NCBI GenBank assembly: GCA_038253825.1
Contig: JBBSGT010000001.1
Location: 1 to 64,000 of the forward strand
DNA from: JACDET01 sp038253825
GTDB taxonomy: Bacteria > Patescibacteriota > Microgenomatia > Levybacterales > UBA12049
Reading direction: 5' to 3'
DNA: 64,000 nucleotides
Part shown: positions 16,649-24,085 of the stretch, one piece after another
Position numbering within the stretch: position 1 is the stretch's first letter
Layout of the letters: the number at the start of each line of letters is the position of its first letter
The notes under the pieces: generated by a model
What the model saw: only the letters and a program-made list of their open reading frames with translations
Database searches by the model: none
Told to the model about the DNA's origin: nothing
Translations under genes and position numbers: made by a program

Positions 16649-17104
16649 TTACTTGAATGCAACAATAACGGTGGGCAATCTAACGCCACTTTGAGGTTGC
16701 CATGTGACTCGATTTTCACCTAATCTATCGGAGTCTTTGTGGCCAGATAAAGCGCCTTTTGACAGAGTGGGTTTGGGGCCGTTCAAAACCGTGTTTGAAT
16801 TTATTATATGTCCATTGGAATCGTAGATAGTAGTGAAAGGTGAAAGACTTCGCGCGATATCAATGCTTCCTGAAATTGTTGCTTTTCCATCATGATCGAG
16901 TGTAACAGCCAAATCCTCAGCCATTTGGATCTGTGGGTCATTTGCGCTCATGCGGATATCGTGTTGGACAACAAAAGACGAGTGCTGAAATTCCAGTTGC
17001 GAGTGGTATCCAAAGACGTATGACGCGGATAAAATGAGAATCCATGTATTTGTTATATCGCAAAACGATATATTATCAATTGATATATATTTAATTACTC
17101 CCAT
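16649..17104 (-). CDS. Membrane-anchored hypothetical protein, C-terminally shortened
   Basis: The 151-residue product has one N-terminal membrane segment (TWILILSASYVFG), then RMSANDPQIQMAEDLA, SIDIARSLSPFTTIYDSNG and VTWQPQSGVRLPTVIVA. I recall this set of motifs from a widespread family of uncharacterised bacterial proteins that usually continues past the last motif for some tens of residues. Here the frame stops at TAA right after AFK. The same frame stays open for about 25 more codons beyond it, so a nonsense mutation is possible. Function is unknown. A hairpin separates it from the upstream secreted-peptide gene. Confidence 0.6.
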   Translation of the reverse strand: MGVIKYISIDNISFCDITNTWILILSASYVFGYHSQLEFQHSSFVVQHDIRMSANDPQIQMAEDLAVTLDHDGKATISGSIDIARSLSPFTTIYDSNGHIINSNTVLNGPKPTLSKGALSGHKDSDRLGENRVTWQPQSGVRLPTVIVAFK

Positions 17105-17106
17105 CC

Positions 17107-17140
17107 AGAGAGAAACGAGTTTTTCCTCCCGTTTCTCTCT
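17107..17140 (-). terminator. Strong hairpin between 17155 and 17104 genes
   Basis: An 11-bp perfect stem (AGAGAGAAACG at 17107-17117 with CGTTTCTCTCT at 17130-17140) encloses a 12-base loop just after the stop of the small secreted protein. It lacks a clean T-run on either side, so it may be an attenuator or an mRNA-stabilising stem rather than a simple terminator. Confidence 0.5.
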
Positions 17141-17154
17141 TTAGAGATTGATGA

Positions 17155-17430
17155 TTAATTATTATCCTCTCCTTCTTTTACCCGTTGTTTATCAGGTTGC
17201 TCTTTTTCACCACTATCAGCTGTCTGATTTGTAGCTTTTGCTTGATTCTGATTTACCGCATCATCTTGCGTTTCTTTATCAGGACTAGCTTGTTGCGGGG
17301 TCGTAGTAACCGACGCAGCGTGAGCAGTAATGGGTCCACTATGAGAAATAGTATATGTTGCTCCTGCGATACCTACTATTGCTAACGCAATGACTGGGAT
17401 GACAATTTTCTTATTAAATTTTTCTTGCAT
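17155..17430 (-). CDS. Small secreted or membrane-anchored acidic protein
   Basis: The product (91 residues from ATG 17430) has a basic start (MQEKFNKK), a hydrophobic core (IVIPVIALAIVGIAGATY) and an AHA-A cleavage-like site, then a polar, low-complexity tail rich in Q, D, E, K and N. The start is set by a near-perfect Shine-Dalgarno (AAGGAGGTGAT) 6-8 bases upstream. A GTG nine bases earlier overlaps that site and is therefore rejected. It lies 72 bases downstream of the sensor kinase gene, so it may be an output or a ligand of that system. No known domain is visible. Confidence 0.75.
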   Translation of the reverse strand: MQEKFNKKIVIPVIALAIVGIAGATYTISHSGPITAHAASVTTTPQQASPDKETQDDAVNQNQAKATNQTADSGEKEQPDKQRVKEGEDNN

Positions 17431-17502
17431 ACTTATCACCTCCTTTCTGTATTAATTCTAGAGAAATAGAGATGAGAGGAAGGTGGGAATAGATTAAGAA
17501 TC

Positions 17503-18507
17503 TTAGGCTTTGGGGAGAATAATAGTAAAAGTAGACCCCTGCTTTACCTTTGAATCGATTAGTATTTTTCCGTTATGTCTTGCAATAATTGTTCTCACAA
17601 TGGCAAGTCCAAGACCATATCCTTTGGGTTGCGATCGGGAAGCATCAACCCGATAGAAGCGTCTCATGATTTTTTTTATATCAGAAGTATTTATACCAAT
17701 TCCTGTATCTTGAATTGCAATAACTACCATATTCTTACGCTCGGTTATAGTAATCTTAATCTTGCCGCGTTCAGACGTATAGATAATCGCGTTATCAAGT
17801 AAATTATAAAAGAGTTGCCGAAGTAATACAGGATGACCTTTAACAGTATGGGAATTAATAAATTCTTTAACGAGTAAAGAAATAGTAATATGTTTTTGAT
17901 TAGCTTTCGTTTGTAATGCTTGGGTAATACTGTTGATAATATCCGTAATATCAACATTCTCAAAAGACAAAGGCTGAGAGTTTTGATCATTCTTTGCTAA
18001 AAAAAGAAGATTCTCCACGAGTGCTGATAAGCGATTTATCTCTTCCCTTGTGCTTAACAAGGTTCTTCTGTAATCATCTGCATGTCTTTTTTTATTGAGT
18101 GTGACATCAATTTCTCCACCAATAATCGCAAGAGGTGTACGCATTTCATGAGATGCATCAGAAACAAATTGTTTTTGTCTCTCATGAGCTTCAAATACGG
18201 GAGCAAGTGTTTTTTTTGCTAAAAACCATGAAGTAATTGGAATAAGAAAGAGTAATCCGAGATTCAGTGCAATAAGTATGTCTCGCAATTGATCCAGAGC
18301 AACATCTCCTGCAATAGTAACAACTTTCGCATTCTTACTAAATATATCAGCATCATTTTCGCCATGTCGATGCTGAACTTGACTAATATATCCTTCACCA
18401 AAAGAGTTATTCATCCAAATATACAACCCGGAGCTAAACACCCAAAAAAGAGCTATAAAGAGGACTGAATAATATATCGTTAACTTTATTTGTGCTCTTT
18501 GAAACAT
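17503..18507 (-). CDS. Sensor histidine kinase
   Basis: The 334-residue kinase has two membrane helices (about residues 8-31 and 77-98) around a short extracellular loop, with no clear HAMP domain. The dimerisation domain carries the phospho-acceptor His 120 in SDASHEMRTPLAII. The ATPase domain has the N box (QLFYNLLDNAIIYT), the G1 box (QDTGIGI) and the G2 box (GYGLGLAIVRTI). It autophosphorylates and passes phosphate to the response regulator encoded one base upstream. The loop is too small for a known ligand-binding domain, so the signal may be membrane stress or the adjacent small secreted protein. This is an inference. Confidence 0.93.
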   Translation of the reverse strand: MFQRAQIKLTIYYSVLFIALFWVFSSGLYIWMNNSFGEGYISQVQHRHGENDADIFSKNAKVVTIAGDVALDQLRDILIALNLGLLFLIPITSWFLAKKTLAPVFEAHERQKQFVSDASHEMRTPLAIIGGEIDVTLNKKRHADDYRRTLLSTREEINRLSALVENLLFLAKNDQNSQPLSFENVDITDIINSITQALQTKANQKHITISLLVKEFINSHTVKGHPVLLRQLFYNLLDNAIIYTSERGKIKITITERKNMVVIAIQDTGIGINTSDIKKIMRRFYRVDASRSQPKGYGLGLAIVRTIIARHNGKILIDSKVKQGSTFTIILPKA

Positions 18508-18508
18508 G

Positions 18509-19183
18509 TTATTGTATTTTTAATATATAGCCTGATCCGCGCATTGTGTGGATTAATTCTTTATCAGTTTTCTTAACTTGAATTTTTTTACGGAGGTATT
18601 TGATGTATGTTTCAACAATATTTGAAAGGCCGTTGTAATTATAGTCCCATACATGTTCAAGTAGTTCTGTTTTTGTAATAACATTATTTTGATGACGCAT
18701 CAAATATTCAAGAAGTGCATATTCACGTGTTGTAAGAACAATCATTTGATCATCTCGTTGTGCCATTCTGGTTGCGGGATCAAGGATAAGATTATCGATG
18801 CGTAAGATTACCGGATCAGCTTTTTTACCTCTACGGATAAGCGCTCTTAATCGTGCTGAAAGTTCCGTATAAGCAAAGGGCTTGGTAAGATAGTCATCAG
18901 CACCTGCATCAAGCCCAGTAACTCTATCTTCAATAGCATCCTTAGCTGTTAAAATAAGAATGGGAATAGACGCATTTTTCTTGCGAATAGCCCGACAAAC
19001 AGACAGTCCATCACCTATGGGTATCATAAGATCGAGAATTATGCAGTCATAAGCGTTAATTTCAAATTTGTATAATGCTTCAACTCCCGACACGGCAATA
19101 TCAGCCACATAACTTTCTTCTGTAAAACCACGCCTGAGAAAATTTGCTATTTTTTCTTCATCTTCCACGATAAGTATTTGCAT
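18509..19183 (-). CDS. OmpR/PhoB-family response regulator
   Basis: From ATG 19183 the product has 224 residues: a receiver domain with acidic pocket VEDEE, phospho-acceptor Asp 51 (CIILDLMIP), Thr/Lys switch residues (LTAKD, LTKPFAY), and a C-terminal winged helix (REYALLEYLMRHQNNVIT through MRGSGYILK). The frame is open to 19216, but the shorter start lies exactly six bases after a TATAAT on the minus strand, which predicts a leaderless mRNA. It is co-transcribed with the kinase. The divergent neighbour is a DUF347 membrane protein gene, a likely target. Confidence 0.93.
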   Translation of the reverse strand: MQILIVEDEEKIANFLRRGFTEESYVADIAVSGVEALYKFEINAYDCIILDLMIPIGDGLSVCRAIRKKNASIPILILTAKDAIEDRVTGLDAGADDYLTKPFAYTELSARLRALIRRGKKADPVILRIDNLILDPATRMAQRDDQMIVLTTREYALLEYLMRHQNNVITKTELLEHVWDYNYNGLSNIVETYIKYLRKKIQVKKTDKELIHTMRGSGYILKIQ

Positions 19184-19189
19184 ACTGCT

Positions 19190-19195
19190 ATTATA
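19190..19195 (-). promoter_or_regulatory. -10 box of the two-component operon, leaderless
   Basis: On the minus strand TATAAT ends six bases before ATG 19183. No convincing -35 consensus is present (ATTGTT/TTGTTT lies about 16 bases upstream), which would suit an activated or autoregulated promoter. Confidence 0.6.
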
Positions 19196-19217
19196 ATGGG
19201 AGAAACATGAAAACAAT

Positions 19218-19236
19218 ATGAGAATTTATTTCTCAT
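19218..19236. promoter_or_regulatory. Perfect 7-bp inverted repeat between divergent genes, candidate operator
   Basis: ATGAGAA, a TTTAT spacer and TTCTCAT form a perfect inverted repeat in the 85-base gap between the response regulator and the DUF347 gene. It lies about 25 bases upstream of the -10 boxes on both sides. OmpR-type regulators usually prefer direct repeats, so another regulator is possible. Confidence 0.4.
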
Positions 19237-19268
19237 GTTATTCCCATATTCATAAATTTATAATATTA

Positions 19269-20066
19269 ATGAAGATGAAAAAAGAAGACTCATCATTTGG
19301 AAGACGAATGCTGAACAAAGTCCCCGAAGTAACACTCTATTTTTGGATTATTAAAATTTTATGCACGACTGTAGGGGAGACTGCAGCAGATTTTTTCAAT
19401 ACAACACTCAACTTCGGGCTCAATGGTACAACTGTCGTGATGGGTATCCTTCTTGTTATCACACTTTTTTTCCAGTTCAAACTCCGGAGATATGTCCCAA
19501 GCATCTACTGGTTAGCAGTTGTCTTAATTAGTATCTTTGGTACGCTTCTTACAGATAATTTAACTGATAAATTAGGAATTAATCTTGCAACGACTACTGT
19601 TGTTTTTAGTATTATATTAGCTATTGTCTTTGCCTTGTGGTACAAAGTTGAAAAGACGTTATCTATTCATACCATAAATAAAATGCGAAGAGAGGGGTTC
19701 TATTGGTTAGCAGTATTATTTACGTTTGCTTTGGGAACAGCAGCGGGTGATTTAACTGCTGAACAATTTAAACTTGGCTATCTAGTCTCGGTAATTATTT
19801 TTGCCGCATTAATCGCAGTTGTTACAACTGCGCATCTTCGATTTAAATTAAATGCTGTATTAGCATTTTGGATCGCATATATTTTGACTAGACCGCTCGG
19901 AGCTTCTATCGGTGACTATTTATCACAAGTAAAAAGTGATGGAGGATTAGGTTTAGGAACAGTTGTTACAAGTGTCATTTTCCTATTGACTATTTTGGTG
20001 ACTGTCATATATTTGACTGTAACCAAAAAAGATGCTGTAGCTAATAATGAAGAGGCACTCGGTTAG
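19269..20066 (+). CDS. DUF347 multi-pass membrane protein (COG4705 type), first paralogue
   Basis: The product (about 265 residues from ATG 19269, or two fewer from the next ATG at 19275) has around eight helices in repeated units, each carrying a KVPEVTLYFWIIK / GETAADF or FALGTAAGDL pattern, the signature of the DUF347 repeat. The family is uncharacterised. The conserved acidic and small residues inside the helices suggest transport of a cation or small molecule. TATAAT at 19259-19264 lies only four bases before ATG 19269. It is divergent from the two-component system, and a second paralogue lies 0.9 kb downstream. Confidence 0.85.
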   Translation: MKMKKEDSSFGRRMLNKVPEVTLYFWIIKILCTTVGETAADFFNTTLNFGLNGTTVVMGILLVITLFFQFKLRRYVPSIYWLAVVLISIFGTLLTDNLTDKLGINLATTTVVFSIILAIVFALWYKVEKTLSIHTINKMRREGFYWLAVLFTFALGTAAGDLTAEQFKLGYLVSVIIFAALIAVVTTAHLRFKLNAVLAFWIAYILTRPLGASIGDYLSQVKSDGGLGLGTVVTSVIFLLTILVTVIYLTVTKKDAVANNEEALG

Positions 20067-20094
20067 TTTTTTTTCTCCTTAAGTTTTCACAATT

Positions 20095-20706
20095 ATGCTT
20101 GAAACTTTATCTACATTTATTATTCATTTCATCCAATCCATCGGTTACTTTGGCATCTTTATCCTCATGGCATTAGATAGTATGCTCATTCCTATTCCCT
20201 CAGAAATTACGATGCCATTTGCTGGTTACTTAGCAAGTCAAGGTACGTTATCATTACCGATAGTTATAGTAATGGGCGCTTTAGGAAATGTCGTAGGGTC
20301 GTTGCTTGGATATTACATTGGTTTTTTCCTTGAAGAGAAAGTATTAGTGGCTTTTATTAATAAATATGGAAAATATATTCTCATTACGGAAAAAGATTAT
20401 GACAAATCAAAACACTGGTTTACAAAATATGGGAGCAGCGTTGTTTTTCTTGCCCGATTAGTGCCCGGTGTTCGCACATTTATTTCTCTTGCAGCGGGTA
20501 TGTTTGCAATGGGGATAAAGAGATTTTTTATCTATACGCTTCTCGGTTGTCTTATTTGGTCGGCATTGTTAACATATATTGGGTACTATTTAGGAAGTAA
20601 ATGGGACACGCTTGGACCTGTGTTTCACAATTTCCAAATAGTTATCGTTGCGACAGTATTAATCGCAATAGGATTGTTCGTTTACCATAAACTGAAAAAG
20701 AAATAA
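20095..20706 (+). CDS. DedA-family membrane protein
   Basis: The 203-residue protein has about five helices. The family motif FLARLVPGVRTFISLAAG is near residue 120, and the EITMPFAGYLA re-entrant segment near residue 38. DedA (SNARE-associated/VTT) proteins move phospholipids or undecaprenyl phosphate across the membrane and support cell-envelope stress tolerance and pH homeostasis. It lies 28 bases after the first DUF347 gene in the same direction, and the next intact gene is the second DUF347 copy. A joint role in membrane-stress response under the nearby two-component system is plausible but not shown. Confidence 0.92.
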   Translation: MLETLSTFIIHFIQSIGYFGIFILMALDSMLIPIPSEITMPFAGYLASQGTLSLPIVIVMGALGNVVGSLLGYYIGFFLEEKVLVAFINKYGKYILITEKDYDKSKHWFTKYGSSVVFLARLVPGVRTFISLAAGMFAMGIKRFFIYTLLGCLIWSALLTYIGYYLGSKWDTLGPVFHNFQIVIVATVLIAIGLFVYHKLKKK

Positions 20707-20707
20707 T

Positions 20708-21000
20708 ATGTCTTGGATTATTTATGTTTTATTATCAGCGTTCTTTGCTTTTCTCACGGCTATTTTAGCGAAAATCGGTGTGAAGGGTGTTGATTCATAA
20801 TTAGCAACGGCAATGAGAACTATTATTATTTTGCTATTTGCTTGGGGATAGGTAATACGTCTCAAATTGCTCCAATTGATAAATTAAGTCTTATTTTAAC
20901 ATTAATACTCTCATGACTTATAATAAGTGAAAAAATAGCACCGAACATCATTTTTGGGATCGTCTTAATGGTAACAGGAGCACTTTTTATATCACTGTGA
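20708..21000 (+). pseudogene. Broken EamA/DMT-type transporter gene
   Basis: The frame opens MSWIIYVLLSAFFAFLTAIL followed by AKIGVKGVDS and a TAA, and then continues LATAMRTIIILLFAWG before another stop. Further on, a different segment reads SQIAPIDKLSLILT and SEKIAPNIIFGIVLMVTGAL. These are the start and end of a small EamA-family (COG2510-like) drug/metabolite transporter with its middle deleted and several stops. It sits between two DUF347 genes that remain intact, so the loss is recent enough to be read. Confidence 0.8.
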
Positions 21001-21001
21001 A

Positions 21002-21781
21002 ATGAATGAAATAACAAAACCAATACAGCAAGCAAGAAATCATCTCATGCGTAAAGTTCCTGAAGTAACAATCTATTTCTGGATTATTAAATTGCTGACA
21101 ACAGGGATGGGAGAGACTATATCTGATTTTCTTGTTCGAAAAATAGATCCAGTCATTGCAGTTGTCCTAGGAGCAATAGCTCTCGCTGTTGCCTTAATTC
21201 TGCAATTTCGAGCAAAAAAATATATTACATGGATTTATTGGCTAGCAGTCGCGATGGTTGCGATTTTCGGGACAATGGTTGCTGATGTCCTGCACATCGG
21301 ATTGGGTATCCCGTATCTTGTCTCTTCAATATTTTTTGCAATTGCGCTCGCTATTATTTTCTTTACTTGGTATAAATTTGAAGGAACACTTTCTATCCAC
21401 AGTATCACAACACATCGTCGAGAATTCTTTTATTGGGCTACTGTGATGGCAACTTTTGCTTTGGGAACGGCTGCAGGAGATATGACAGCGACAACATTGC
21501 AATTGGGCTATTTTGATTCTGGCATTTTATTTGCTCTTTTATTTGCATTACCGGCAATTGCCTACTGGAAATTTGGGATGAATGAAATCTTCACATTTTG
21601 GTTTGCTTATATTATTACCAGACCACTGGGAGCTTCGTTTGCAGATTGGATTGGTCGACCTACAAATCTTAGCGGTGTCGGATTTGGAACAGGACAGATA
21701 AGTTTGGTACTTGCGATTTTGATTAGTATCCTAGTCATTTATTTAAGCATAACACGAAAAGATAGTAGACGTGTAAAATGA
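21002..21781 (+). CDS. DUF347 multi-pass membrane protein, second paralogue
   Basis: The 259-residue protein is clearly paralogous to the one at 19269: KVPEVTIYFWIIK, GMGETISDFLV, FYWATVMATFALGTAAGD, ITRPLGASFADW and a final LVIYLSITRKDS line up in order. About eight helices are expected. The ATG follows the dead transporter stop with one base between, suggesting the gene was translationally coupled to it. Function of the family is unknown. The local duplication suggests paired, perhaps heteromeric, use. Confidence 0.85.
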   Translation: MNEITKPIQQARNHLMRKVPEVTIYFWIIKLLTTGMGETISDFLVRKIDPVIAVVLGAIALAVALILQFRAKKYITWIYWLAVAMVAIFGTMVADVLHIGLGIPYLVSSIFFAIALAIIFFTWYKFEGTLSIHSITTHRREFFYWATVMATFALGTAAGDMTATTLQLGYFDSGILFALLFALPAIAYWKFGMNEIFTFWFAYIITRPLGASFADWIGRPTNLSGVGFGTGQISLVLAILISILVIYLSITRKDSRRVK

Positions 21782-21941
21782 TGAGTACCCAACATATGAG
21801 AGGGTGATTCTTACACAGTTTCTGCATAATTATGCTATCTTACTTAAACAAGAAAAGTCAATTCCAGCATTTAGATAATCGTATTATATGAGAAATGCAT
21901 AAGCATTGTATTTTGATATAATGTGAATTAAGTAATCAAAT

Positions 21942-22643
21942 ATGAATAGTAAAATAATTACATTTGTTTCAAATATTCCCGGCTGGCTCACGATTAAAGA
22001 AGCACAATTTTTGGAAACAATTGTTTTACGCACAGAGAAAAGGAAAGGGGAGATTGTTGAAATAGGCAGTTTTTGTGGTAAATCAACCATATGTCTTGCG
22101 CAATCTTTGGGAAGGGTATATGCAGTTGACCCACATAAAGGCAATGTGGGCGATGGATTAACATTTGCTTCTACATTTGCATCATTCAAAAAAAATATAA
22201 AATTTGCCAAGGTTGCTGATAAAATTCTACCTGTTGTTTCCACTTCAGAAGACGCAGCAAAGAAGTGGAACAAGAAAATTAGAGCACTTTTTATTGATGG
22301 GTTACATGATTATGAACATGCGGAACAGGATTTTGATTTATGGAGCAAGTATGTTGTGGATGGTGGAATTGTTGCGGTTCATGATTCCTTTTTACGTTGG
22401 TGTGGTTCAGAAAAAATGGCCCTCCAAAAAATTGTATTATCAAAAGACTTTTACAAAATTGGTGTCGTTGGTTCGATAACATATGGTATTAAAGGGAAAG
22501 GGAACCTCTTTTCGAAAATAGAAAAAAAGCTTGTACAAACTTATATTCTTTTCGCAGTACATTTAAATCACCTAAGAATCGTCTTAATGAATTTACCTGA
22601 ATTACGTTATAAATTTGCAGCCAAATATGGGACTTCTCAATAG
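21942..22643 (+). CDS. Class I SAM-dependent methyltransferase (Methyltransf_24 type)
   Basis: The 233-residue protein has the glycine-rich SAM loop EIGSFCGKSTICLAQ near residue 35, an acidic residue ending the second strand (VYAVDPHKG) and the FIDGLHDYEHAEQDF and GGIVAVHDSF segments typical of this subgroup. The FIDG..HxYE motif often sits in sugar or glycan O-methyltransferases. An extended -10 (TGATATAAT, with the hexamer at 21917-21922) lies 19 bases before the start. It is monocistronic as far as visible. The substrate is unknown. Confidence 0.88.
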   Translation: MNSKIITFVSNIPGWLTIKEAQFLETIVLRTEKRKGEIVEIGSFCGKSTICLAQSLGRVYAVDPHKGNVGDGLTFASTFASFKKNIKFAKVADKILPVVSTSEDAAKKWNKKIRALFIDGLHDYEHAEQDFDLWSKYVVDGGIVAVHDSFLRWCGSEKMALQKIVLSKDFYKIGVVGSITYGIKGKGNLFSKIEKKLVQTYILFAVHLNHLRIVLMNLPELRYKFAAKYGTSQ

Positions 22644-22692
22644 CCCACGTTCTTGACTTTAGTTAGGTATATTTACTATCCTTAAAAGAGGT

Positions 22693-22998
22693 ATGTCTTC
22701 ACAAGCTTCATTTTATTATTACTTCTTTTCCGCTTTGATGTTTCCATTTATTATATTAATGTTTCTTTTACTTGTGGGTGGATTGCACAAGCAAAATCGT
22801 CTGATTTATAACTTTATCTTAAGAAATATTCTTGCCTTCATATTTTATATCATACTCGTATGGCGAATATATAATGCGTATTTAAATCATGATGCGTTTT
22901 CTTTCTATTATATCCTGGGTACGGGAGTTTTCTTTTTTATAATGTTTATCTATGTTAACAAGATTTTAGAAAACAAACCCTCTAAAAAATCTAAGTAA
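22693..22998 (+). CDS. Small four-helix membrane protein of unknown function
   Basis: The 101-residue protein is almost entirely hydrophobic, with about three or four predicted helices and a basic tail (NKPSKKSK). A TTGACT (22653-22658) and TACTAT (22674-22679) pair with a short 15-base spacer precede it, and AAAAGAGGT may act as a weak ribosome site. No family is recognised. Confidence 0.6.
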   Translation: MSSQASFYYYFFSALMFPFIILMFLLLVGGLHKQNRLIYNFILRNILAFIFYIILVWRIYNAYLNHDAFSFYYILGTGVFFFIMFIYVNKILENKPSKKSK

Positions 22999-23012
22999 TA
23001 CAACTTTACTTA
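22992..23012. terminator. Bidirectional hairpin spanning two stop codons
   Basis: TAAGTAA (22992-22998) and TTACTTA (23006-23012) form a perfect 7-bp stem with a 7-base loop, followed on the plus strand by TTTTCTTTTA. The stem contains the stop codons of the converging genes. It is weak because it is AT-rich. Confidence 0.4.
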
Positions 23013-24085
23013 TTTTCTTTTATCATTCTGATAATTCCCGCAGCTCCATCGACTTCTACCAATGTTCCATCTTTCCAAAGATTGGTTGCGTTTTCTATTC
23101 CAGCAACGCAGGGGAGTCCGTATTCTCTTGCAACGAGTGCTCCATGTTGCAATGTTCCACCGATTTCCAAAATGAGTGCGCCTGCATTAACAAATAATGG
23201 TGTCCATCCTGGGTCCGTTGCCCGCGCGACAAGAATTTCTCCTTTTTTAAGTGGTTTTTCATCTGCTTGATGAAGTACCTTGATACGCCCACGGTAAACT
23301 CCCCGTGATATTGGGTTGCCTTTCACTTCGTGTTTGCCACCCCCACGACTGGGAGGTCTCAGAATAAGCCCTCGTGAATCGATAAGTGTCGGGAGATTAG
23401 GAATCTTTGCAAGTTGATCAATCTCTTGTTGATTCACTTTTACTCGGCCAAGCAGATTGAAAGTTGCGTCATGTTTGGCTTGGTCAAGTTCTTCTAGGGT
23501 GAGAGAGAACACTTGATCAATTGATTCTAAGCGTTTTTCGCTTACGAATGCTTCCCCTTGTCCAACTATCTTTTGCCGTAGCAAATCAGTAACAAAGACT
23601 AAATATAATTTGTGTGTTTCGCGGTAACCCGCGAATGTTTGATGGATTTTATAGTAAAAAGCGAAGCGTTTTGCTTCCGAGTCATTTCTTTTTTGCATTT
23701 CCTGATAGATTTTTTTAAAAATCTTTTCATTTTCCAGTTGGCGCTCATCAAAATTTTCCTGAGGATTGTCTTTTGATGTATGCATTGTCAATAGCAGATT
23801 TATAATAAGTCCTGGCTCATCTTGATATCGAGGAGCGGCGACATCTATCTCTTGCGGTCCTCGAAAACCATAGTCATGCATGAACTCCTGCCAGGCAGAT
23901 AAAAAGGCTTGGGGTAATGTTTGATGCTTAATGCCTGCTTCCAATTCTTTCTGATTTATCTTTTCAGGTAATAGCTTGGATATGCTGAAGAGTACTAATC
24001 CCATTTCTGTCGTGACATTGTTGGGCAAGGCAATTTCTAAAGGTTCCAATTCATTTTCTAAATCTTTGCCAACTATTTTTTTCAT
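23006..24085 (-). CDS. C-terminal half of a PEP-synthase-like enzyme, separated by a frameshift
   Basis: The 359 residues form the helical linker and the mobile phosphohistidine domain of a PEP synthase or rifampin-phosphotransferase-like enzyme. GNPISRGVYRGRIKVL opens the mobile domain, and GGTLQHGALVAREYGLPCV carries the catalytic His (His 314 here). VNAGALILEIGG is also typical. The N-terminal ATP-grasp half is encoded just upstream in another frame, and the two overlap by four bases at an eight-G run. One extra G, or two fewer, would join them into one ~875-residue protein. As drawn, the two halves could still work together if both are translated, since ATG 24085 overlaps the upstream stop. 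Confidence 0.8.
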   Translation of the reverse strand: MKKIVGKDLENELEPLEIALPNNVTTEMGLVLFSISKLLPEKINQKELEAGIKHQTLPQAFLSAWQEFMHDYGFRGPQEIDVAAPRYQDEPGLIINLLLTMHTSKDNPQENFDERQLENEKIFKKIYQEMQKRNDSEAKRFAFYYKIHQTFAGYRETHKLYLVFVTDLLRQKIVGQGEAFVSEKRLESIDQVFSLTLEELDQAKHDATFNLLGRVKVNQQEIDQLAKIPNLPTLIDSRGLILRPPSRGGGKHEVKGNPISRGVYRGRIKVLHQADEKPLKKGEILVARATDPGWTPLFVNAGALILEIGGTLQHGALVAREYGLPCVAGIENATNLWKDGTLVEVDGAAGIIRMIKENK

